NCBI RefSeq assembly: GCF_002305855.1
Contig: NZ_CP022163.1
Coordinates: forward strand, 9,243,765 to 9,307,764
Length of the DNA stretch: 64,000 nucleotides
Direction: 5' to 3'
DNA from: Melittangium boletus DSM 14713
Lineage (GTDB): Bacteria > Myxococcota > Myxococcia > Myxococcales > Myxococcaceae
In this document: one piece after another, positions 52,180-61,000 of the stretch
How positions within the stretch are numbered: position 1 is the first letter of the stretch
Layout: each line of letters opens with the position of its first letter
Made by a program: the position numbers and the translations under genes
Notes under the pieces: generated by a model
Databases searched by the model: none
Told to the model about the DNA's origin: nothing
Seen by the model: only the letters and a program-made list of their open reading frames with translations

Positions 52180-53963
52180 ACCGCCTCCCCCTGCTCCGGC
52201 CGGAGCTGCGATCCCAGGATCTCGTTGTAGAGCGGACTGGAGGCGAGCAATTCCTCGTGCCGCCCCTGGGCCACCACCCGGCCCTCGTCGAGCACGATGA
52301 CCTGATCGGCGTCACGCACCGTGCTCAGCCGCTGGGCGATGACGATCGCGGTGCGCTGCGAGCCCCGCATGAGCCGATCCAACGCGTGTTGGATCTCCGC
52401 CTCGGTGCGGGCGTCCACCGCCGAGGTGCTGTCGTCGAGGATGAGCAGACGCGGTTGGGTGAGCAACGCACGGGCGATCGCCACACGTTGGCGCTGCCCT
52501 CCCGACAGTCCCACGCCCCGTTCACCCACCGGCGTGTCATAGCCCTGGGGCAGCGCCGCGATGAACTCCGCCGCCTGGGCCGCCTCCGCCGCGGCCTGGA
52601 CCTCCTCCAGGCTGGCGCTGGGACGGCCATAGGCGATGTTCTCGCGCAGCGTGCCGGCGAAGAGCGTCGCCTCCTGGAGCACGATGCCCACCTGTGAGCG
52701 CAGGCTGGCGAGCGTCACATCGCGCACGTCCCGGCCATCGATGAGCACCGCGCCGCCCGTGACCTCATAGAAGCGGGGAATCAGGTTGATGACGGTGCTC
52801 TTGCCCGAGCCCGTGGTGCCGATGATGGCCACGAACTGGCCCGGCTCGACCACGAAGCTGACCCCCTTGAGGATGTCCCGCTCGCCCCCGGCGTAGCGGA
52901 AGCGCACGTCCCGCAGCTCCACCCGTCCCTCCAGGGGCGGCAGCACCTGGGCGCCGGGCCGATCCACCACCTCCACGGAGGTGTCGAGCAATTCGAAGAT
53001 GCGCACCGCGGACACGCCCGCGCGCGACATCTGATTGGCCAGGAACCCCAGGGTGATGAGCGGCAGGAGCAGGAAGCCCAGGTAGCTGTTGAACGCGAGC
53101 AGTTCCCCGATGCTCAGCCACTGATGGAAGATCAACCACCCGCCCACGCCCACCACCACGAGCGTGCCCAGGCTGGCGAAGAAGAACACCCAGGGGAAGT
53201 GGGTGAAGATGATGGTGATGAGCTGGAGGTTGAGGCCCAGGTACTCCTCGTTGACGCGGCCATAGCGCGCCGACTCGCGCGCCTCTCCGGAGAAGGCCCG
53301 GACCACGCGCGCGCCCCGCAGACTCTCCTGCAGGATGGAATTGAGCCGGCCCAGGGTCCCCTGCACCTGGCCGAACAGCGGCCCCATCTTCATCATGAAG
53401 TGCCGCAGCACCCAGAGCACCGGCGCGATGGTGGCCAGCGCCGCCAGCGCGAGCACGGGGTTCGTCATGAACAACAGCGCCGTACAGCCCACCAGCATGA
53501 GCAGCGACGCCACCACCTGCACCGCCCCGCCGCCCACGAAGGTGCGCACCTGCTCCACGTCGTTCGTCAGCCGCGTGAGGAGCTGCCCCGTCTGCGCTTG
53601 ATCGTGGTAGCTGAAACTCAGCCGCTGCAGCCGCTCGAAGAGCGAGTCCCGCAGGTCGAACGCCACCCCTTGCGAGGCCCGCTCCGCGAGGTAGCCCTGC
53701 AAGAAGTTGCACACCCCTCGCACCAGGGCGACGCCCACCAGCCCCGCCACCGCCGCGCGCACCGCCGGCATCGAGCCGTGGGCGATCCCCTCATCCACCA
53801 CCTGACGCACGAACTGGGGCGCCGCGAGGTTGGCCGCCGAGGCCATCAGCAGCGACAGCAACGCCCCCATCGTGTCGAACCGATAGCGCCGCAGATACCC
53901 GAGCGCCCGCCACACCGCCTTGCCCGCGCCCGGCGTCCTTCCGGGTCCTCGTTTCGATTCCAT
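52176..53963 (-). CDS. ABC exporter half-transporter with degenerate Walker B (SmdA/MdlA-like)
   Basis: A 595-residue half-transporter with an N-terminal six-helix membrane domain and an ATPase domain: Walker A GTTGSGKST, signature LSGGQRQRVAIAR, Walker B LLILDDSTSAVD where the catalytic Glu is Asp, and QRLSTV in place of the switch His motif. Such degenerate sites are standard in heterodimeric exporters such as BmrC. It starts at ATG 53963 and overlaps the next ABC gene by four bases. This is the first gene of the three-gene operon with the GST. Confidence 0.9.
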   Translation of the reverse strand: MESKRGPGRTPGAGKAVWRALGYLRRYRFDTMGALLSLLMASAANLAAPQFVRQVVDEGIAHGSMPAVRAAVAGLVGVALVRGVCNFLQGYLAERASQGVAFDLRDSLFERLQRLSFSYHDQAQTGQLLTRLTNDVEQVRTFVGGGAVQVVASLLMLVGCTALLFMTNPVLALAALATIAPVLWVLRHFMMKMGPLFGQVQGTLGRLNSILQESLRGARVVRAFSGEARESARYGRVNEEYLGLNLQLITIIFTHFPWVFFFASLGTLVVVGVGGWLIFHQWLSIGELLAFNSYLGFLLLPLITLGFLANQMSRAGVSAVRIFELLDTSVEVVDRPGAQVLPPLEGRVELRDVRFRYAGGERDILKGVSFVVEPGQFVAIIGTTGSGKSTVINLIPRFYEVTGGAVLIDGRDVRDVTLASLRSQVGIVLQEATLFAGTLRENIAYGRPSASLEEVQAAAEAAQAAEFIAALPQGYDTPVGERGVGLSGGQRQRVAIARALLTQPRLLILDDSTSAVDARTEAEIQHALDRLMRGSQRTAIVIAQRLSTVRDADQVIVLDEGRVVAQGRHEELLASSPLYNEILGSQLRPEQGEAV

Positions 53964-54077
53964 CTCGCCAGTGTCTCCCCGGGGGTGCGCCGCCCGCGCC
54001 CATCATGACCCGCTCCACGGCCATGTGAATCGCCAATGCCATTGCACTTGTCCGGCGCATGAGGGAAGAGGCTCCCC

Positions 54078-55031
54078 GTGCTCCCCGTCCATACCTTCCT
54101 GTCCGCTTTCCTGACATTCCAGACCCCTCCCCCGCCTCCGCCCCCGGCGCCTCCCGAGGTCGCCGCCGAGCGCGCCGCCGCCGCCGCCGAGCGTGCCGCC
54201 GCCGCCGCCGAGCGCTCCGCCCAGGCCATCGAACGGCTCGCCCAGGGAATCACCGTGGCCCCTCCCGAGGAGAAGAAGCCCGAGGAGAAGAAGCCCGACG
54301 CCCCGACCGAAGGCGACAACTGGAACGTCACGGTGGGCATGGGCCTCATCTTCATCACCGGCAACGCGTCCACCGTGACGCTCAACGGCCTGATCGCCGC
54401 CGAGCGCAAGACGGAGGGGTGGATCTACGCCGTCAAGGCCTCGGGCGTGTACGGCCAGAGCCGGGCTCCCACGCTGGAAGGACAGGAGCAGGCCCCCGAT
54501 CAGGTCGTGGCGCTCAACGCGGCGGTGCAACTGCGCGGCGACCGCCGCTTCACCGAGCGCATCAGCGGCTACCTGCTCGCCGGCGCGGAAACGGACCACG
54601 TGAAGAGCGTGGAGGCACGCGGTATCGGTGAAGGAGGCGTCGGCGTGCTGTGGTGGGACGAGCAACGGTCGGATGGCAGCAACTCCTTCTTCCGCATGGA
54701 TCTCGCCCTGCGCTATGCCCGAGAGACGCGCTTCCAGTACTACCCCACGCGCATGGACCTGCCGGATGTCTCCCTGGGCGGCCCCCGCTTCGGCGCCACC
54801 TTCCGCCATGGCGTGACGAAGGACATCTCCCTCCTGGAAGAGGTGAGCGTGCTGCCCAGCCTCATCGAGGGCTCGCGTCTGCTCATCAACAACCAGACGC
54901 AGCTCAACGTGCGGCTCACCCGGGCGCTGTCGGTCACCACCACCTTCCTGCTCCAGTACGACAGCGAGCCCGCCGCCGGGAAGTTCTCCACGGACACCTC
55001 CCTGTCCGTGGGCGCCACGGTGACGTTCTAG
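54078..55031 (+). CDS. DUF481 outer-membrane protein
   Basis: A 317-residue exported protein. GTG 54078 gives MLPVHTFLSAFLTFQ, a short signal-like segment, then a Pro run, an Ala/Glu/Arg-rich coiled coil with two copies of ERAAAAA (residues about 25-50) and a Lys/Glu/Pro linker. The rest is beta-rich: WNVTVGMGLIFITGNAST, then repeated alternating strands and a final Phe (SLSVGATVTF), as expected for an outer-membrane barrel. The C-terminal half matches DUF481 (YdiY-like) proteins. The coiled coil may reach peptidoglycan or a partner; this is inference. Function is unknown. Confidence 0.82.
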   Translation: MLPVHTFLSAFLTFQTPPPPPPPAPPEVAAERAAAAAERAAAAAERSAQAIERLAQGITVAPPEEKKPEEKKPDAPTEGDNWNVTVGMGLIFITGNASTVTLNGLIAAERKTEGWIYAVKASGVYGQSRAPTLEGQEQAPDQVVALNAAVQLRGDRRFTERISGYLLAGAETDHVKSVEARGIGEGGVGVLWWDEQRSDGSNSFFRMDLALRYARETRFQYYPTRMDLPDVSLGGPRFGATFRHGVTKDISLLEEVSVLPSLIEGSRLLINNQTQLNVRLTRALSVTTTFLLQYDSEPAAGKFSTDTSLSVGATVTF

Positions 55032-55107
55032 GCTTCAAGGCTCTCCCGGAGGACCGGGTAAACCGTTCTTGTTGCGAGCCCTTGATTCATACAGGTATGC
55101 TTCAAGA

Positions 55108-56013
55108 ATGAACCAGACGAAGACACGAGCCGACCGGACCGCGGAAGGCGTCGCGATGTGGCGTGCCATTGGCGCGAAAGAGTCGGATGCCCGCGTCCGC
55201 AACCCCGACTTCATGGCGGCGGGATTCCTCAGTCCCGTCTCCCGCGCGCTCCTGACGGTATCGCCCCTGCGCTCGTGGATGACGTCGTACTACGGCAACA
55301 AGTTGCCGGGCGCCTACGGCTACGCCACGGCGCGCACGCTGCACCTGGACGCCATCTTCGCGCGGGCCCTCGACGAGGGCGCCGAGCAGGTGGTGCTGCT
55401 CGGCGCGGGCTACGACAGCCGCGCGTACCGCTTCCGTGAGCGCCTCTCCAAGGTCCGGCTCTTCGAGTTGGATCTGCAGGCGACCCAGGAGCGCAAGAAG
55501 AAGCGGATCAAGACGCTGTTCGGCGGTCTGCCCGAGTGGGTCACTTACGTCCCCATCAACTTCGACGCTCAGCGGCTCGAGGACGTGCTGCCCGCCGCCG
55601 GGTTCGATCGCACCAAGCGCACCTTCTTCCTCTGGGAAGGCGTGAGCATGTACCTGACCGAGGAAGCCATCGATCAGACGCTCGGCTTCGTGGCGCGCAA
55701 CTCGCCGCCCAAGAGCAGCATCGCCTTCGACTTCGTCGACCAGGGCGCGCTCAAGGGAAACAGCCCACGCCATCCTGGCGTCCAGCAGTGGATCGACGTG
55801 CTGACGGAGCTCGGCCATCCCATGACGTTCGGCATCGATGAGAACGCCACGGATGTCTTCCTGCGCAAGCGGGGGTTCGAGGTGGTGTCGCAGATCGGCT
55901 CCGCGGAAATGGAGCGCAAGTACCTGACGAAGAGCGATGGCGCACTGCTCTGCCGCACCTCCAGCTTCCTGTGCATCGTTCACGCCCAGGTCACGGCGCC
56001 CTCCCCGGCATGA
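55108..56013 (+). CDS. SAM-dependent methyltransferase (LCMT/PPM-type, MelK-like)
   Basis: A 301-residue methyltransferase of the leucine-carboxyl-methyltransferase-like class (TIGR00027 type). SAM-binding motif VVLLGAGYDSRAYRF is followed by LFELDLQATQERKKKRI, FVPINFD-like VTYVPINFDAQ and FLWEGVSMYLTEEAI. It starts at ATG 55108 and overlaps the nitrilase-like gene by four bases (ATGA). In melithiazol biosynthesis, MelK, of an unusual methyltransferase subclass, makes the terminal methyl ester after MelJ hydrolyses the amide. The same two activities sit here next to a MelG-like NRPS, so I assign this as the ester-forming methyltransferase. The assignment rests on context and family; the exact substrate is inference. 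Confidence 0.85.
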   Translation: MNQTKTRADRTAEGVAMWRAIGAKESDARVRNPDFMAAGFLSPVSRALLTVSPLRSWMTSYYGNKLPGAYGYATARTLHLDAIFARALDEGAEQVVLLGAGYDSRAYRFRERLSKVRLFELDLQATQERKKKRIKTLFGGLPEWVTYVPINFDAQRLEDVLPAAGFDRTKRTFFLWEGVSMYLTEEAIDQTLGFVARNSPPKSSIAFDFVDQGALKGNSPRHPGVQQWIDVLTELGHPMTFGIDENATDVFLRKRGFEVVSQIGSAEMERKYLTKSDGALLCRTSSFLCIVHAQVTAPSPA

Positions 56014-57017
56014 GTTCCCTTCGGGTCGCCGCCCTGCAGCTCCGCTCCGAGAACGGGCGCGTCCAGCACAACCTGGAACACGCCCGTCCCTTCATTCAAC
56101 GCGCCGCGGAGCAGGGCGCCCAACTGCTGCTGCTCCCGGAGTTCTACCCCACGGGTTATCTGCAGAGCGCGGACGTCTGGAAGGCGGGAGAGACCCTGGA
56201 CGGGCCCACCGTCCGCTTCCTGAAGCAACAGGCCGCGCAGTGGGGCGTCCACCTGGGGACCTCCTTCCTGGAGGCGGAGGGGGACGACTTCTACAACGCC
56301 TTCGTCCTCGCTTCCCCGGCGGGGCGGATCCACAAGGTCCGCAAGCGGCGCGCGCCCTCCTACGAGGCGTACTGGTTCCGGGGAAGTGGTGACGATCCCT
56401 GTGTGATCGACTGCGAGCTCGGGCGATTCAGCGTGGGCATCTGCGCGGACAACCACTTCGGGGACATGGCCGCGTGCATCGAGGGCCAGCGGGCGCAGCT
56501 CCACCTCATGCCGCACTGCTACTGCGTGCCGCACGAGAACCCCAAGACGTTCCCCGCGGAGCTCATCGAGGCGTCACGCCGGCAGATGGAGACGCTGCCG
56601 GTGCGCTACGCGAGCCACTTCGGCGTCCCGGTGGTGCTCGCCAACCAATGCGGCCCCTGGAACAGCCCCCTGCCCCCGCCCATGGGCTCCATGGTGAAGA
56701 CGGACCGTTTCCTGGGCCGCTCCGCCATCGTGTCGGCCACGGGCGCCAGGCTCCGCGCGCTCGGCGAGGAAGAAGAAGGCGTCATCGTCGACACCGTCGA
56801 GTTGCGGCCCGCCGACTACCCGGGGGATGCGCGGAAGATCGCCCAGGCCAAGGGGCGCTGGGGCTGGACCTCGCTCGGCGAGCCGACGTTCGCCACGGCC
56901 TCGCTCGCGTTCAAGATCGGCGCGATGGAGTGGCTGGCCCGCCGGAGCTACCGGCGCAGCGCGCAGCGCAAGCAGAGCGCCCAGCGCGTCCAGTCCGGAG
57001 CCGCCACGCCTCCCTGA
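56010..57017 (+). CDS. Nitrilase-superfamily amidohydrolase (MelJ-like)
   Basis: A 335-residue carbon-nitrogen hydrolase. The Glu-Lys-Cys triad is visible: LLLPEFYPTGY (Glu44), the lysine in KVRKRRAPSYEAYW, and GICADNHFGD (Cys145). The ATG overlaps the methyltransferase stop by four bases, so both are translated together. In the melithiazol pathway a nitrilase-like protein (MelJ) hydrolyses the terminal amide released by MelG before methylation. The location beside such an NRPS supports that role here. The C-terminal 25 residues are basic and repetitive (KQSAQRVQSG) and probably disordered. It is convergent with the FAH-family gene, five bases apart. Confidence 0.87.
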   Translation: MSSLRVAALQLRSENGRVQHNLEHARPFIQRAAEQGAQLLLLPEFYPTGYLQSADVWKAGETLDGPTVRFLKQQAAQWGVHLGTSFLEAEGDDFYNAFVLASPAGRIHKVRKRRAPSYEAYWFRGSGDDPCVIDCELGRFSVGICADNHFGDMAACIEGQRAQLHLMPHCYCVPHENPKTFPAELIEASRRQMETLPVRYASHFGVPVVLANQCGPWNSPLPPPMGSMVKTDRFLGRSAIVSATGARLRALGEEEEGVIVDTVELRPADYPGDARKIAQAKGRWGWTSLGEPTFATASLAFKIGAMEWLARRSYRRSAQRKQSAQRVQSGAATPP

Positions 57018-57022
57018 AGCCC

Positions 57023-58012
57023 TCAGGCGGAGGCGCGGCCCGCGGCGACCACCCGGCTCTCCTGCGTCCCCAGGTGGATGGAGCCATCCGGACTGGAGAT
57101 GGTGGCGCGCACGACATCGCCTTCCTTCAGGTAGGCGGGATTGCGCGTCTGCATCTTCACGACGAGCTGCGTGAGTTCCTTCTCCGACATGACCACGGTG
57201 AGGAACTTCTTGATCCACTTGGCGTTCTTGGGCGCGTTGTGCCCCGCCGCCACGCCCCGGGGCGTCCCGGTCATCACCAGATCGCCCGGGAACAGATCCA
57301 TGACCTCCGACAGCTCCGACAGGGTCTCCTCGGGCGGGTAGACCATCTCCGACGTGTTGGAGTCCTGGCGGGTCTGGTCGTTCACGGACAGGTGGAGCTT
57401 GAGGTTCATCACCCGCGCGTTGTCCTCCGCGTCGAGCAGGTACAGGTAGGGGCCCGCGGGGCAGAACGTCCGGAAGCTCTTCGACTTGTACCACTGCCCC
57501 TCGGCGAGCTGGATGTCGCGCGCGGACACGTCATTGCAGATCACCAGGCCCGCGACGAACTCGTGCAGGCGCTCGCGCTCCACGCGGCAGGGGCCGGACA
57601 GCGGGCGCCCGATGACGAGTCCCAGCTCGATCTCATAGTCGAGCATCCGCACCCGCTCGGGTTTGACGATGTCACCGTGGCCCGACGTCAGCGACGAGGA
57701 GGCCTTGCGGAAGAACTGGTTGAAGTTCTTCGCCTCCGGATCCTGCCCCACCTCCAGCATGTGGCTGCGGTAGTTCTGGCCCTGGCACACCACGTTGCAG
57801 GGCGCGGTCACGGGAGAGAGCAATTCCACGTCCCGCACGGCGAGGGTTTCACCCTCCGGCGCCGCGGCCAGACGGCGGGCGTGCGCGGCCCCCTCACCCA
57901 GGAACCCGGCCAGCGTGGCGTACTGGCCTGGAATGACCACGAGCCGATCCCGCTGAACCACGCCCCAGCGGATCTCACTTCCAGTCTTGAATCTCGCGAC
58001 ATGTACACCCAT
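57023..58012 (-). CDS. Fumarylacetoacetate hydrolase family protein
   Basis: A 329-residue FAH-fold protein. Residues GQNYRSHMLEVG begin the core; metal ligands are seen in MLDYEIELGLVIGRPL (two Glu) with the Asp in ARDIQLAEGQWYKSK, and the conserved GDLVMTGTPRGVA and GDVVRATI close it. The family hydrolyses or decarboxylates acyl-pyruvates and related diketo acids. It follows the NRPS gene by 18 bases on the same strand, so it belongs to the biosynthetic transcript. A step acting on a beta-keto or enol-ether intermediate is possible; I do not know an assigned role for it in the related pathways. Confidence 0.88.
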   Translation of the reverse strand: MGVHVARFKTGSEIRWGVVQRDRLVVIPGQYATLAGFLGEGAAHARRLAAAPEGETLAVRDVELLSPVTAPCNVVCQGQNYRSHMLEVGQDPEAKNFNQFFRKASSSLTSGHGDIVKPERVRMLDYEIELGLVIGRPLSGPCRVERERLHEFVAGLVICNDVSARDIQLAEGQWYKSKSFRTFCPAGPYLYLLDAEDNARVMNLKLHLSVNDQTRQDSNTSEMVYPPEETLSELSEVMDLFPGDLVMTGTPRGVAAGHNAPKNAKWIKKFLTVVMSEKELTQLVVKMQTRNPAYLKEGDVVRATISSPDGSIHLGTQESRVVAAGRASA

Positions 58013-58030
58013 GACAGGAACCTCCTCCGC

Positions 58031-61000
58031 TCAAGTGGATACGGCTCGGGTGAGTGAGTCCAGACAATCCGTCAACCGCCGCGCGACCGTCTGGACATGA
58101 CTCCCTTGCAGCATGGAGTAGTGGCTGCCAGGAACCCGGAGCAGTTGCGCCTGGGCCAGGTTGTCGCGCCAGCTCGTCCAGGGATCCGGGAGGGAATCCC
58201 CCGCGAGGGGTACGGCCTCCTCCGCCTGGAGGAAGACGACCTTGCCCCGGTAGGGCGCGGGCCGGTAGCGGGACAGCGCCTGGGCGTTCTTCGCGAAGAC
58301 GCGGAAGCGCTGCTCCAGCTCGGCCAGATCGACGCCCGGAAGCGCACCGAGCGCCTGGGCCCGCTCGAAGACGTAGCCCAACCGCGCCTTCTCATCGGGC
58401 GCATCCAGTCGCGCCGGATCCAACCGCGCCGCGCCCTGCCCGCCCAGCACGTCCGTGGCGAACCACGCCATGAGCGCTCGCGGCTCGTCCGCGTGCTGGT
58501 AGGTCTCCGGCGCCCAGGTCTCCAGGAGCATGAGCAGCTCGACCTGTTCGCCCGACTCCTCCAGCCGCCGCGCCATGGCCTGCGCGAGCAACCCACCCGT
58601 GGACCAACCTCCCAGCCGGTAGGGCCCCGCCGGGCGGATCTTCCGGACTTCCTCCAGGTAGCGCGCCGCCAGTTGCTCCACGGACGCGGCTTGCTCGTCC
58701 ACCAGCGACTGCAGCGCGTAGAACGGCTGCTGGGGCCCCAGCTGACCCGCCAGCGCCGCGTAGCAGAGCACGTCGCCTCCGGTGGGATGCACGAAGAAGA
58801 GCGGCGGCTTGTCCCCCTTCTCCTGGATCCGCACGAGCGGCCCGCTCTCGAGGGCCACCCCTTGCTGGCGCAGCACCGCCGCCAGTTGCTGGATGGTGTC
58901 GGCCTGGAACAGCAGGGACACCGGGAAGGGCCGGCCGAATCTCGCGCGCAACCGGGACATCATCCGCACCGCCAGCAGGGAGTGTCCTCCCATCTGGAAG
59001 AAGCCCCGGGTCACGCTCATGGGGCGCACGTCGAACAGCTCTTCCCAGATGGAGGCGAGCTCCAGCTCCAGGGCGTCCTTCGGCGCGACGTGATCGGCGG
59101 GCAACTCGGGCCCGGGCGCGTCGGGCGCCGGCAGGGCACGGACATCCAACTTCTTGTTGGGCGTCAGCGGCAGGGCCTCGAGGCGCACGAAGTGGCTGGG
59201 GATCATCGCGGCCGGGAGCTTGTCCAGCAGGAAGCTCCGCAGCGCCGAGGACGTCACCCCCGTGGCCGACTGCCCCACGACATAGGCCACGAGGTTCACC
59301 TCGCCCGAGCCATCCGCGCGGGCCAGGACCACCGCCTGCCGCACCTCCGGGTGCTGCCGCAGCGCCGCTTCGATCTCCCCCAGCTCGATGCGCACACCCC
59401 GGACCTTCACCTGATGATCCAGGCGGCCCAGGAACTCGATGCGCCCATCGGGCAGGTAGCGAGCGAGATCGCCCGTCCGGTACAGCCGGGTGCCGGGCTC
59501 GTTTCCGAAGGGATCCGGAATGAAGCGCTCCGCCGTCAGCTCGGGACGATCCAGATAGCCCCGCGTCACGCCCTCACCGCCAATGAGCAGCTCGCCGGGC
59601 ACGCCCACGGGCACGGGCCGCAGTCCCTTGTCCACCAGGTACATGCGCGTGTCGTCGATGGGACGCCCGATGGGAAGCACGGACTCCCCCCGCACCATCT
59701 GGTGGAAGGAGGACCAGATGGTGGTCTCCGTGGGCCCATACATGTTGAGCACTTCGCCCTTCATGCAGGCCAGGGCCTGCTGACCGAGCGCGAGCGGGAA
59801 GGCCTCGCCCCCCACCAGCAGACGCTTGAGCGGGCGCAACGCCTGTTCGCCTCCCGCCTCCATCAGCAGCATGCGCAACATGGACGGCGTGCACTGGAAG
59901 TGGGTGACGCCATGCCGGGCCACCAGCTCCGGGATCTCCTCCTTCTCCTCCCGCGAGGTCGCCCGCTCCCGCAGCGCGTTGAGATGCTGGAGCCCCGCCA
60001 GCGTGGACTCCATGTCCACGCCGAAGTCGATCAAGCTGGCGATCTCGTCCACGCCCAGCTCGCGCAGTTGGTGGACCATGGGCAGGCAGCTCTCCACCGT
60101 CCCGAACAGGCCCATCTGCTCGAAGTAGCGCTCGATCGCCTTGGAGAGCAGCACATCGATGTCCGCCTCGCTCAAGGACTCGAACTCGGCGCCATGCGGC
60201 AACGGGCCAATCACCGAGCGCAGCAGACCCACGGAGCTCTTCAAATACTCGCGCAGCGGTCCCTGGACCTTCTGGCGCACGGCGCCGCGATCCTCGCCCA
60301 GGAACGTGTGGAGCATGAGCGTGACGTGCCCCGCCCCGGGGCCATGACCCGCCGCCTTCCAGGCGTCCCGGTAGATTTGAATCTTCTTCGCCAGCTCCGC
60401 GAGGTTCTGTCCAAGCAGGTGGGTGAGGACGTTGAGGCCGCGTTCACCCGCGGCGCGGAAGGTCTCGGGATTGCCCGCGGCGGTGAGCCAGATCGCCACG
60501 TCGGGCTGGATGGGCCGCGGCAGGGTGCGGACCTCCACGTCCTGGCCCAAGCCATTGGGGAAGACGACCGCATCGCCCCGCCAGAGCTTCTGGAAGGCCT
60601 CGATCTGCGACATCAACTGGCCGCGCGCCCCGGCATAGCGCTCCGGCGCGAGCACGAAGTCGTTCGGATGCCAGCCCGAGGCGAAGGACAGATCGACCCG
60701 GCCGCCGGAGAGGTTGTCCACGATGGACCACTCCTCCGCCACGCGGATGGGGCTGTGCAACGGAAGCACGACACTGCCCGCGCGGATGCGGAGGTTGCGC
60801 GTGGTGGCCGCGATGGCCGCGCTGACGACGGAGGGATTCGGGTAGATGCCTCCGAAGGAGTGGAAATGCCGCTCCGGAGTCCACACGGCGGTGAAGCCGT
60901 GCTCGTCCGCGAAGCGCGCGCCCTCCATGAGCAGGCGGTACTTGTCACCCGAGCGCTCGCGCTCGTCGCTGGCGAAGTAGAAGAGGCTGAACTCGAGCGG

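Noticed and set aside
55045..55058. CCCGG-AGGA-CCGGG hairpin after the DUF481 gene as a terminator
   Set aside because: The stem has only five pairs and no U-run; too weak to call.
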